From positions 84,253,974 through 84,317,973 of the forward strand of contig OZ010572.1 of the NCBI GenBank assembly GCA_963932145.1: DNA of 64,000 bases, in the 5' to 3' direction. Shown here piece by piece: positions 55,540 through 64,000 of this stretch. The DNA is from Acanthosepion lycidas. Taxonomy: Eukaryota; Mollusca; Cephalopoda; Sepiida; Sepiidae. Under the pieces are notes generated by a model. It saw nothing but the letters and a program-made list of their open reading frames with translations. It made no database searches and was not told the DNA's origin. Within the stretch, counting starts at the first letter, position 1, and every line of letters begins with the position of its first letter. The position numbers were made by a program, and so were the translations under genes.

Positions 55540-55770
55540 GACATTTCTGAACGAGTTAGACACGATGAATTATTATAGACATGCGCACTATTTTATGCAT
55601 CTTCGTTGCTATCACAAAGTTTCAGTCGTTTTGCCTTCCGGCCTTCATCAAGTGTATGCCGATCCGGTTAACCTAAATGGAATCCCGAATTTAAGTCTTT
55701 TATTTCATCTGCGAGGTTTGACTATTCTCGTTCCACTGTCCAATTCTATGGATATCTCGTCTAGTTTTTA
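55540..55770 (-). mobile_element. SINE-C-like 3' region
   Basis: Minus strand 'GATGAAATAAAAGACTTAAA', 'CTTGATGAAGGCCGGAAGGC', AAAACGACTGAAACTTTGTG, ATAGCAACGAAGATGCATAA follows the same two-hairpin order as the SINE-C tails. It may be a related family. Confidence 0.6.
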
Positions 55771-56034
55771 TTTTTAGTACTGTTTAGTTACAGCTCGACC
55801 TGGTTGTTTTTTTTAACAGTATTTCAATTCCTAATGGGTTATTTAAAGACGACATTTAATTTTCTTGGAAGCATTGGTAATTTTCTTTCTTTTTTTTAAC
55901 TATTAAAATATATTGCTGATTTTTTTTTTCTTTTAAATATTTGTTGCCAATATTTTTATTATAAAAACATATTTTTAAACATTCATACTGTTTTGGCCCT
56001 ATTTTGGGTTTCATCTGTTTGCCCATACCTGGGA

Positions 56035-56230
56035 ACCTAACAAGTGTTACCAACCCGCTTCAGGGTGAACCTGAGAACAACAGCAATTAAGTGGTGGTTC
56101 GACGCTCTTCAAAACCTCCCAGTCATTAGCCTTGGTGTTGGATGTAGTTTATCGTCATATCCAGGAGACCTCGTCCTGTTTCCGCTGTGTCCAAGTATAC
56201 CCTGTCCAAATGCAAATCATTCCTCATCAC
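56035..56230 (+). repeat. Dispersed repeat D, second copy
   Basis: 'gcccatacctgggaaccta', 'caacagcaattaagtggtgg', 'ttcaaaacctccc' and 'gatgtagtttatcgtc' are complementary to 14140-14325. Confidence 0.75.
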
Positions 56231-57239
56231 AGAAATTCAAAAACCATGCATAGCATCCAAATGAGAATTCGTGTTGACTCTCGTTCTTAAGCTGATGTTT
56301 TGTTTCTACCCTTGATGCAGCGTATTCCGTTTAATTTGTTTATCGCCTATACTAAATTTCTTATAAATGTTCCATGCACCGAAATGTTTAGTATTTATTT
56401 ATTTATTCTCCGTTTCATGATATAGAAACTTATTGCTCGATTAACCTGATGACGTTAACAACGTATTGAATTTTTAATTTTAGAACCAAAATTATCTACC
56501 TGTCGCTTCACTGAGGGTAAGATTATCAGTTTTTAAATTTAATATGTTTATTCTTTTTACTAGAAAATATATTTAGTTTAAATTCAAACGGCAGTAGATT
56601 TCAGCCTATACTCTTGTACACTTACCCAGGGTTTGTTGCCAGACAAAAAGGAAAATTAGACCTCGCAATACAGATGTTCCTTCCAACTTCATTCAAATTG
56701 CGTGTGTGTACGTCTACATATTCACATGTATATTTTGATTCAATGACATGACTAAAAATATTTCTACAAATTTTTAAAAAAAAGTTAAATAATACTTATG
56801 CAGGTGATTTCCGATAAATCCAATAAAAATTACCTTTTTGTGTGTGTGTGCTTTTATTAACAAAGCTTATCTACAGCTATATTTTATTGTTCAACACAGG
56901 GGAGGTGTTATCTAAACTGATTGGTAGGGGAATGTCTTATCTCAACTAGTGTCAAATATGCCTATGTATTGAATTAGCCAAAATGTTTGTTCGAAAATTT
57001 ACTTAATAAATCAAATAAACTTACTGGCCAATCCAATACTTGTGTGTACATTAAATAACACAAGCACATGTAAATCACTCGCAAATGAAAGCCATGATGT
57101 AGGTTGTGTGTGTCGGACAGATAATCGACTCTTCTATACTATAGATTGTGACACTAGGGTTAGTAAAATGTGGTGTTGAAGGTTGACTGTGGATCTAAAA
57201 TTCAATTTAAGGCGAGAAATTTACTTTTCTATATTTATA
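56231..57239. other. Unrecognised stretch
   Basis: AT-rich single-copy-looking DNA. Confidence 0.4.
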
Positions 57240-57247
57240 CTTAGTAT

Positions 57248-57520
57248 TACGGTTGAGTAATGGTTAGTGGTTCAGATTGAGGAATTCCAGTCTTATCCAT
57301 TGCATTTACTTACGTGCTAATGCCTTTGGGAAAGGTATGAATCTTCTTCTCCCCCAGCTATCAGCTATAAGTAGCAGGACAGACCGGGTTCTATAGCCTT
57401 GGATGGCAACTGGTCTACCGCAGAAAGAAATGGCAAGCTACTGCGAAAAAAAAAAATCTGCCTCGTCAGTCATGTATCGTAAGATATATGATCGCCCAAG
57501 TGTGTATCACGTATGATAAT
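57248..57520 (+). mobile_element. SINE-B copy
   Basis: 'cggttgagtaatggttagtg' head (B box partly deleted), 'ttacttacgtgctaatgcct', 'tgggaaaggtatgaatcttc', 'agcaggacagaccgggttct', 'gcaactggtctaccgcagaa', and the terminal 'catgtatcgtaagatatatg' hairpin. Confidence 0.87.
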
Positions 57521-58065
57521 GTAAAAAGTGAATCATAGTCACCAAGTATGGGGAACAAGCAGTTGAAAATGTCAGGATGGTTGACGGGCATTTCAGGTGA
57601 CAGATGCTACCGGAAATCATCCTGACACAAATTTCAGCGAGATGTTTTCAAATGATGGTTGCAAGGACTTTTGGGGATTTATGCCAAATTGGAACGTTTC
57701 ATTCAAAGATTACTAGCACTCATGTTATCAATACTAATCATTATGATGGCATCTGAATTTCTTGCTCACAATCTACAAGAAAGTATTTTGACTGGTCTGT
57801 GATTACCTAGTGTTTTCTACTGACCGAATAATCAAAGAAACTTCAATACTGTTCATTGGGGACCATCAAGTCTTTTGTATTCTCAAAATTCGTCGACAGA
57901 ACCACACAGGGTCGGTGCTTACTATCCACAAAACCCCGACCGGGTAGAAACCTGATTGGGGGTCCGGGAAATGCTTTGTGATTCTTGCTATCAACATTTT
58001 CTTTTTTTTTACTGCCTACATTTATACACGTTTCAAATTAAATTAAACATAACTGACTATTAGCA
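57521..58065. other. Unrecognised stretch
   Basis: Nothing recognised. A GC-richer patch lies at 57900-57970. Confidence 0.4.
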
Positions 58066-58423
58066 TTAACGTAATTCCCCATGTATAATACTCCTTCATT
58101 CATAATACGCACCCCTAAAATTATGCTGAAAGTGTGGGGAAAATGCGTCTGCTCACGCATAATACGAACCCACTAGCTTGGTAATCAAACCCTATAAATT
58201 GTACCTCTCCAATTTCATTAGGGTCAGCGTTTCCTACTCTTATTTAAAAAAAATAGTTTTAAACATAGAATATATTTATTCTAATTTAGTTTTATGATTA
58301 TTATTATCTTATTTTCCGGCAATTTTTTAAAACCTTTTTGTAGCTGTGCATAATACGCACCCCTGATTTTACTTATTAATTTTTAGAAAAAATGCATATT
58401 ATACATGGGGGAAGTACGGTAAA
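58066..58423. mobile_element. MITE with ~25-bp terminal inverted repeats
   Basis: The left end 'ttaacgtaattccccatgta' then TAATA is complementary to the right end 'tattatacatgggggaagta' then CGGTAA, with few mismatches. 'cataatacgcaccc' and related repeats recur inside. The ends resemble TACCGTA-type termini, but the superfamily is not assigned. Confidence 0.75.
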
Positions 58424-58721
58424 TGAAAAGTTTTTGTTGATTTTGACGTCATTCTGGTTTCTCCTTCCCCTCCCACCGACTCTATGAATTTGATTTGTTC
58501 ATGCTAAGTCTTGAAAAACGCTACATAAAATTCACTATTTTTCATCTATAATGTTGAATGTGTTAAACTTATTTAATTTTTTAGCAAGAAAAATCTCAAG
58601 TTCTTAAAAATTCCCACAGAAAAGTGTTGATTTATTTAAGTTAGAATGATTTATTATGACAGGTCTAATTTTTAGTTGGATACATTGTATTTATTTTTAA
58701 TTTTGAATGCATATGATGCAT

Positions 58722-58830
58722 TGTTATGCATAATTAGGTTATAATAAAATTTTAGTTCATATGATTACTACCTTATGAAAATTGATATGTAGTAGAGTGG
58801 GGGCTCCGTAGCATACATTCAGAGGTGGCC
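58722..58830 (+). repeat. Dispersed repeat F, copy 1
   Basis: 'accttatgaaaattgatatg' followed by 'tagtagagtggggg' matches 62507-62535 ('accttatgaaaattgaactg' ...). Confidence 0.7.
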
Positions 58831-58889
58831 AGAAAACCCTTGCACCGGGCGTGGAACCACACCTCTGTTGCCTCCAGCATCTACTACAT

Positions 58890-59470
58890 GTGAGGAAATT
58901 GTCATACAATTATTAGAAAATATATATATATATCTAACTACACACTAATTTTCTTCTAGCTAAATCACACACACGTCGTACTCTACCCATAACAAATTTT
59001 TAAACAAATATACCAGAGTGATGGCCATTATCGACGCGACTCTCGCTTTCCACAGATGTCTACAATTACGTTAGTGCGTTTCCCTTATATAAGCTATAAG
59101 AGAAGCCGGTCAAACAGAGTGACTTCATTTATAGATACACACATTCACACACACTAACCATAGAGGATACTTGAGAGCCCGGCTGATTACCAGTCCGACC
59201 ATTAGGCTGAGAAAATTAACTCCTGTGAACACAGAAAGAGAAGAGACTTCACTATCGGCGCGACAAGCCCAAACCAAAAGCCAACAAGCAGTCAGCTGGT
59301 TTAAGTTTACTCCTTTTTCACGCTCTGATTTCACTCCTTTACACCGTACATTCGAACGCTACACTATACGACTTACCAGACACATTTCCAGGTCTTATAA
59401 ATAAAAATAAATCTTAGCGAATTTCTTCAAACTAGTAGCTAATTTGTTTCTTTATTCCAACCAACTTCCA
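58890..59470 (+). mobile_element. Possible solo LTR
   Basis: A TG start (58891), a TATA box (TATATAAG at about 59086-59093), a GC-richer transcribed-looking region, and AATAAA-rich sequence at 59399-59411 in LTR-like order. No second LTR and no clear target duplication were found, so this is tentative. Confidence 0.3.
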
Positions 59471-59989
59471 CCTTGGATCAAGCATAGGTATACATACTTC
59501 TGTAGTTATCTCTCTCTCTGTCGATTCTGATCATAAATGTTGCATTTCTTGATGCATCGCCTATAAGAAAACCACACTGTTCATGTGCTATTTCCGCTCT
59601 ATTCCATTAGAGTTTGGATTTTGACGAGCTGAGCATTCGGAAATTGTAGTTTGTGTGTTGGTTTATTGACTTCTTGAAAAGATTTTATCCTGTAGAGGAA
59701 TTTTAAAAAAAAAAGTGCATCAGATAATTTCATTCCCCATAAATCATTTGAAGAGACAGTTTTCAAAAGGTTTCGTCTATGCCGTCCGGCGATGAGGCGT
59801 TGGCTGTATATATACAGGGTGAGAGATTTTTTTTAAGTTTCCCAACTTTCTATAGCTCATTAAAATATTTTGGTGTATTTTATTAGTGTTTTTGTAATTT
59901 TATTTTATTTTATTTTCGATAAAACATTCAACATGAATGTTATTTTTATAGGGTGGCTTTATATTGTGGCAAAACAAGCTTGCTTTCTC
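59471..59989. other. Unrecognised stretch
   Basis: AT-rich. Nothing recognised. Confidence 0.4.
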
Positions 59990-60420
59990 ACGTCTGATTC
60001 GCTTAATATAGGAGTTATTTTCAGATTCATTTCTTTCATCTCTTCCTTAGTTCTTCTGATCATTCCTTCACAATATACTTTTCTTCTATTTGCTGTATCC
60101 CTTCAGAACATAGGTGATTATGGCTCTCCACAACTTCCTGTCCATTAGATAAATTGATTCGCTTATTATAAGAGTTTTTTTCCGATTCATTTTTTTCATC
60201 TCTTCCTTAGTTCTTCTGATCGTTCCTTCACAATACACTTTTCTTCTATTTGCTGTATCCCTTCAGAACATAGGTGATTATGGCTCTCCACAACTTCCTG
60301 ACGGTTAGTTAAGTTATGCCCTACTTTCTTACTCTACCTCTTGCCTTCAATATGTTCTGTGAGTGTCAAATTTTCCAAGCCCTCTTGCAAACTATACTCC
60401 ATGAATTATAAAACTTTACT
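59990..60420 (-). mobile_element. LINE-B 3' region with internal 159-bp tandem duplication
   Basis: Minus strand encodes the WRAMI-type end ('tggagagccataatcaccta'). The segment is duplicated: copy 1 59997-60155 and copy 2 60156-60314, differing at few sites. The 59870-60148 plus-strand frame is the antisense of this tail. Confidence 0.78.
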
Positions 60421-60469
60421 TTCCAAAATATTATAGAATAAAAATTATATTTTATGCATTAAATGAACC

Positions 60470-60960
60470 ATTGTTATATAAGAATAAAGTGTCACTGCCG
60501 GCACTTGAGTTTGAACATAGATCGCCAGTCGGCAAAAACGGGCGATCCCATTATTGAATTAAGTGACCATGGAGGAAACGCATATATCTAGAAAGTAGTG
60601 TGACGTCTAAACGATTGCTATTCAAGTCTGTCGTCTATTACTATTCGGAACGTTATTTCTACTCTATCCTCTATTAATATACGGACCGCTATTCTCTACT
60701 CGGTTCACTATAGTATTTCTCTGTTAGGGTCACTATACGGATTACTATTCGAGCGAGTATTATTTAACAAGTACTATTAATGAGTGATATTCGAAGGCGT
60801 CTGACACCAGCATTGTTCAATGGCGTACTATAGTTATATCTGCGATTACAAAGTCTCTACTACAACGAGCATTACGAAAGTGACAACGAGTATTCGTTGA
60901 CATTAAAATAAAGGCGACGAGTGTTCTTTGACATCACAAAAACCACAAAGGTAGATATGT
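60470..60960 (-). repeat. Dispersed repeat E, copy 2
   Basis: Inverse of 40380-40590 plus 41090-41170, but without the GC-rich tandem units that sit between these parts in copy 1. Confidence 0.78.
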
Positions 60961-60973
60961 TGGTAAAACAATA

Positions 60974-61079
60974 ATATTCTTTGTGTTAGTACAGATGTTT
61001 TAAATAAAACCAGTAAACAAATAGGAGTCTGGTTGGCAGCAAACAAAATCCAAACGGTGTTATCCACCGACATTTTATT
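60974..61079. repeat. Left arm of a long inverted-repeat pair
   Basis: About 105 bp containing 'ttagtacagatgttttaaat', 'aaaccagtaaacaaatagga' and 'aacaaaatccaaacggtgtt'. It is complementary to 62807-62911 at high identity. Confidence 0.92.
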
Positions 61080-61149
61080 ATCTCCTAACTCGTGCCCTAG
61101 AAAGTTCAGCTGACTTTTGCTGGTGCTACGCTGATCATCTTTTATTTCA

Positions 61150-61530
61150 TTTTCTCGATGAATTTATACTTATTCACGTGTTCAGTCCATGTTATTCTCA
61201 GCATCCTTCTGTAGAACCACATTTCTGTTGCGTCTGTTCACTGCCATATAGGAGTGCTGATATGACATAACAGTTTAGTACCTTTTTATTTGTTTCCAAT
61301 GACATTTTCCTGCTTCTTAATAATAGGCTTAGCTTTTAGAAGGCACCTTTCGCTATCCAAATGAGACTTCAGATTTTGGTGTAGTATTTTCCATCCTCTG
61401 TTAAAATGCTTACTGGTTATTTAACCTTTTGCACTTGTTTAGTTTTGGTATCTCCAATTTGTAAGTTGCGTGTTGGGCCGTTTCTTTTACTGACAACCAT
61501 ACATTCTGTCTTCTTACAGCAAGTAAGTTT
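61150..61530 (-). mobile_element. LINE-B post-RT region
   Basis: Minus strand, from about 61525: 'CCKKTECMVVSKRNGPTRNL', QIGDTKTKQVQKVK, ILTEDGK...IAKGAF, 'RKMSLETNKKVLNCYVISAL' and LYGSEQTQQKC, then a degraded 'EYHGLNT' (IPWT-type) region. The conserved block order fits the LINE-B copies at 20.1 and 29.4 kb. Confidence 0.85.
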
Positions 61531-61799
61531 TAACGGTGGCGTCACACCACTAAAACCTACTTGCTTCAGAAACAACAGCAGCATCGCTTAGTGAGCTGGG
61601 ACTGTGTCCCTAAGCTCCGCAAAGTAGTCTACAGGAATTACATACATAGTTATATTCTTGTTTGGATCCGGAAGGAGATAAGTCACATGGGTCAGCCGCT
61701 TAGTGACGTCACGTCATGCGGTAAGGAGAGCGGTCAGTTACTTCGTTTTGCTTATAGCAGCCAAACCGAGTGGTTGTATTTTTAGCCTGGGCCAGAAGA

Positions 61800-62094
61800 C
61801 CTGTCAGTCAGTTATGTGCCATGTGTGATACAGGCGATCATATATCCTTCGATACATGACTGACGAGGCAGATTTTTTTTTCTCACAGTAGGTTGCGATT
61901 TCTTTCTGCGGTAGACCAGTTGCCATCCAAGGCTATAGAACCCGGTCTGTTCTAATATTTATCCATAGCTAGTGTAAGAAGAGGATTCATACCTTTCCCA
62001 AGGGTATTAACGCGTAAGTGAGTGTAATGGATTCGACTGGAAATCGAACTTGGCTTCCGATTCCTCAATCCGAGCCGTTATCCAACGTGCCTCC
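61800..62094 (-). mobile_element. SINE-B copy
   Basis: The complement of the full SINE-B: terminal hairpin 'catatatccttcgatacatg', 'gtagaccagttgccatccaa', 'agaacccggtctgttcta', 'acctttcccaagggtattaa' and B box GGAAATCGAACTTGGC, ending at the head 'ccgagccgttatcca'. Confidence 0.9.
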
Positions 62095-62099
62095 TCAGA

Positions 62100-62465
62100 A
62101 ACCCGTGCTGAAACTAAAGCTACCTCCACTAACAGTTTACAAGCACATGGTGCTGATTCCCTTCAGGGATATATTACCTCAGATATAGAAATAACCTCCG
62201 GCTCACGGTCCTCAAGACTAGTCGTTTCACCTTCATGGAATATGTCCTCGCTTGGGACATAGTAAATTAATCCGGTTGAATCTCGAGTCCTAAACATGGC
62301 TTCTCCAGACACAGGAGTATCTCCATATTATTCCTTTTTGTTTCTCCTTATATCCTGATCTTTATGTAGATATATGTGATATATTACTCTCTACGTGGGA
62401 CAAGTGTATGTATGTATATATAGTTGTGTGTGTTTTCGTGGTATAGAAGTCTATCATATCGTACA
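62100..62465. other. Unrecognised stretch
   Basis: Nothing recognised. Confidence 0.4.
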
Positions 62466-62575
62466 TCGGCTACAATAAAATTTGTATTTTATATGAATAA
62501 TACCTTATGAAAATTGAACTGTAGTAGAGAAGTGGGGCCACGAGATCTTTGCAGCGGCCCTTACCTAAATCCTTC
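62466..62575 (+). repeat. Dispersed repeat F, copy 2
   Basis: Matches 58722-58830 ('accttatgaaaattga', 'gtagtagag'). Confidence 0.7.
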
Positions 62576-62806
62576 CAATATCTAATATTTATAAATGAAG
62601 GCTCCTTAGAATATTACAACTAGTATTTTGATGAATCCTTACTATTAGATGTATATTTCGTCTTTTGCCTTAGCAGGCCAGCTGTGTAAATGCTGAAAAA
62701 AATAACTATTTCAATTCATCAAATACAAGGGAAATAGACACCAAAATATCCAGGACACACAATATTTACATATATACAAGTGTGGATGACGTTACAACAA
62801 AAAACA

Positions 62807-62911
62807 ATAAAATGTCTGTGGGTAACACTGTTTGGATTTTGTTTTCTGCCAATCAGACTCCTATTTGTTTACTGGTTTTATTTGAAACATCTGTACTAAT
62901 ACAAAGAATAT
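62807..62911. repeat. Right arm of the long inverted-repeat pair
   Basis: Complementary to 60974-61079. The two arms bound about 1.7 kb that holds LINE-B, SINE-B and repeat F pieces. Confidence 0.92.
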
Positions 62912-62919
62912 GATATATT

Positions 62920-63434
62920 CGGACAGCAAACATTCTTTTAAACATTTTTTTCATTGAATATGACAGACAAGGAAAAATCTTAGATATTATCAAGTTCTTA
63001 TATTTTTCTTTTTGGAAGGATTAAGGGAGGGTAGAGACTGTTCGTAATAGTCATTGCTACGTCGAAGTTAACTCCACTTTAATTTCGTAATTGTCCATAT
63101 TGTTTCCTAGGGGACGCTACCCCTAAACTATAAATACTTGAATACTTCGTTCTCTCTCTTTTTCACTGTTCATTTGCAGCAGACACTAAGACAATGTAGG
63201 CTCTCGCAGAAGATTACGTCTTCCCTCTTGTAGGAAACGCTATGAAAATTATACACCCACGAACGTACAAAATTCATCGAAACACGAAATTTCCACACAC
63301 ACACACGTTAATATATTTGGTGCAATTTCTTTTGTTGTTTAATACACATATTTGTTTGTACATATATATATGAAGAAAAATATACGGAAAAAAAACAAAA
63401 ATCCTAATATGCAATTATGCTGTTTTTATGTTAA
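62920..63434. other. Unrecognised stretch
   Basis: AT-rich. Nothing recognised. Confidence 0.4.
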
Positions 63435-63490
63435 TATAATGTCAACGTAGGACGTTTCTGTCTAGTAGACCATCTTCAGGATATATTCAT
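63435..63490 (-). ncRNA. Hammerhead-like motif (HH2)
   Basis: Minus strand: core CTGAAGA (63479-63473; fits CUGANGA), stem II T-G-GTCT-ACT-AGAC-A (one bulged G), GAAA (63458-63455), stem III ACGT-CCT-ACGT with A15.1/U16.1 in place, cleavage triplet GTT, then GAC. Stem I is weak (C-G, T-A, mismatch, T-A, A-T). All conserved core positions are present. Confidence 0.5.
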
Positions 63491-63587
63491 AAAACATAAT
63501 TAACATTAGACTATATTTAATTCAACATGAAAAGACATAAGCTTGAAGTCTTCCATGTTATAAAGTAAATTCATCTTTGTATTTCAA

Positions 63588-63588
<1 letters not shown>

Positions 63589-63644
<56 letters not shown>
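63589..63644. repeat. (TA)n microsatellite
   Basis: A pure TA run. It borders the unit carrying HH3 on its 3' side (minus strand). Confidence 0.97.
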
Positions 63645-63648
<4 letters not shown>

Positions 63649-63915
63649 TGTAATGAAAAACAAATCACTTTAATGTACCATTACGATAATTTATTTCACC
63701 TAAATCCTTTTTTAAGGATTCAGGATCATCAGGTAAATCTTCCAACAACGAAATGAGAAAAAAAATGGGATTAGAAATTGGTGGGTAGTGTAATTTTTGT
63801 AATTTAATAGAGGGGGTTGAGAGTGGTAGTTAACCAGACAATATAAAGTATAGGGAGGGGTTAATTTTATATCTCTCTTAAGTATGTTTTATATTGGAGT
63901 TGTAATGAAAAACAA

Positions 63916-63921
<6 letters not shown>
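63649..63921 (-). mobile_element. Small hammerhead-bearing retroelement-like unit
   Basis: Identical 21-bp direct repeats at 63649-63669 and 63901-63921 (252 bp apart) bound a segment containing HH3. (TA)n tracts lie outside on both sides (63589-63644 and 63921-63961). In the minus-strand sense the downstream repeat lies just 3' of the predicted hammerhead cleavage site. This resembles terminal-repeat arrangements of Penelope-like or retrozyme-like elements. No ORF is present, so it would be non-autonomous. Confidence 0.55.
63678..63739 (-). ncRNA. Hammerhead ribozyme candidate (HH3)
   Basis: Minus strand: stem I strand TTAC (63736-63733), consensus core CTGATGA (63732-63726), an 11-bp stem II CCTGAATCCTT/AAGGATTTAGG with an AAAA loop (one G-T pair; a T/T mismatch next to the core), GAAA (63697-63694), a short stem III ATA-AAT-TAT, cleavage triplet ATC (63687-63685), and GTAA (63684-63681) closing stem I. 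All core nucleotides agree with the hammerhead consensus. Activity is not shown. The T/T at the base of stem II and the short stem I are weak points. Confidence 0.65.

Positions 63922-63961
<40 letters not shown>
63921..63961. repeat. (TA)n microsatellite
   Basis: A pure TA run upstream (minus sense) of the hammerhead-bearing unit. Confidence 0.97.
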
Positions 63962-63963
<2 letters not shown>

Positions 63964-64000
63964 TTTCTTGTTTTATTTTACTTTTCTTTTGGGTAGATTC

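Noticed and set aside
56444-56480. CTGATGA with a following CGTT/AACG hairpin as a further hammerhead
   Set aside because: No GAAA directly follows the hairpin and no stem III or cleavage site can be placed.

Overview
This 64-kb window looks like AT-rich metazoan DNA, most likely from a cephalopod or octopus-like mollusc. The pointers are the LINE tails, several tRNA- and 5S-derived SINEs, Penelope-like elements, mariner/Tc1 relics and very many (TA)n/(CA)n tracts. The species call is an inference. I found no convincing host protein-coding gene, no intact tRNA gene and no exon-intron structure. Most long open frames are translated microsatellites or polypyrimidine tracts. The window is best read as intergenic or intronic sequence built of layered transposable elements.

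Layout. 0-7 kb: a 37-bp minisatellite with a 4-unit higher-order period (221-645), SINE-A copies (880-1727), LINE fragments and a palindromic mariner-type MITE (5713-5792). 7-9 kb: a hammerhead-like motif (7288-7342), then about 900 bp of CA/TA mosaic. 9-12.1 kb: a nearly complete Penelope-like ORF (RT plus GIY-YIG, one internal stop), a LINE-A 3' end with an (AC)n tail, and an internally deleted mariner, all abutting. 12.4-18.3 kb: SINE-B, a second Penelope-like GIY-YIG fragment with a degenerate hammerhead downstream, LINE-B pieces and TA blocks. 18.5-26.4 kb: polypyrimidine tracts, LINE-B and a decayed Tc1-type transposase. 27-35.5 kb: a 41/44-bp minisatellite that also has a 4-unit period, a pogo-type MITE, a LINE-B with a nested SINE-B, a 5S+tRNA composite SINE, LINE-A ends and more pyrimidine tracts. 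36-50.2 kb: MITEs, SINEs, a 122-bp palindrome and GC-rich hairpin-rich tandem repeats (40.6-41.0 and 49.65-50.17 kb). 50.6-64 kb: composite SINEs, SINE-C copies, a P-element-like transposase relic, MITEs, a 105-bp inverted-repeat pair 1.9 kb apart, and two hammerhead-like motifs near the right end.

The most interesting signals are: (i) four hammerhead-ribozyme-like motifs, all on the minus strand, one downstream of a Penelope-like endonuclease ORF and one inside a small unit bounded by identical 21-bp direct repeats and (TA)n; (ii) a SINE family in which the 3' part of 5S rRNA is fused to a tRNA-like SINE body; (iii) a palindromic MITE family whose terminal 16 bases match the human MADE1 end as I recall it; (iv) two unrelated minisatellites that both show tetrameric higher-order structure.

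Family labels used below are local to this window. LINE-A is a CR1/Jockey-like tail family with a 'SHRR...EFKRPTRLAS...NVNRHL' C-terminus. LINE-B is a non-LTR family with a YADD motif and 'LRIPWT...GHIMRKE...WRAMI' tails. SINE-A, SINE-B and SINE-C are tRNA-headed SINEs.
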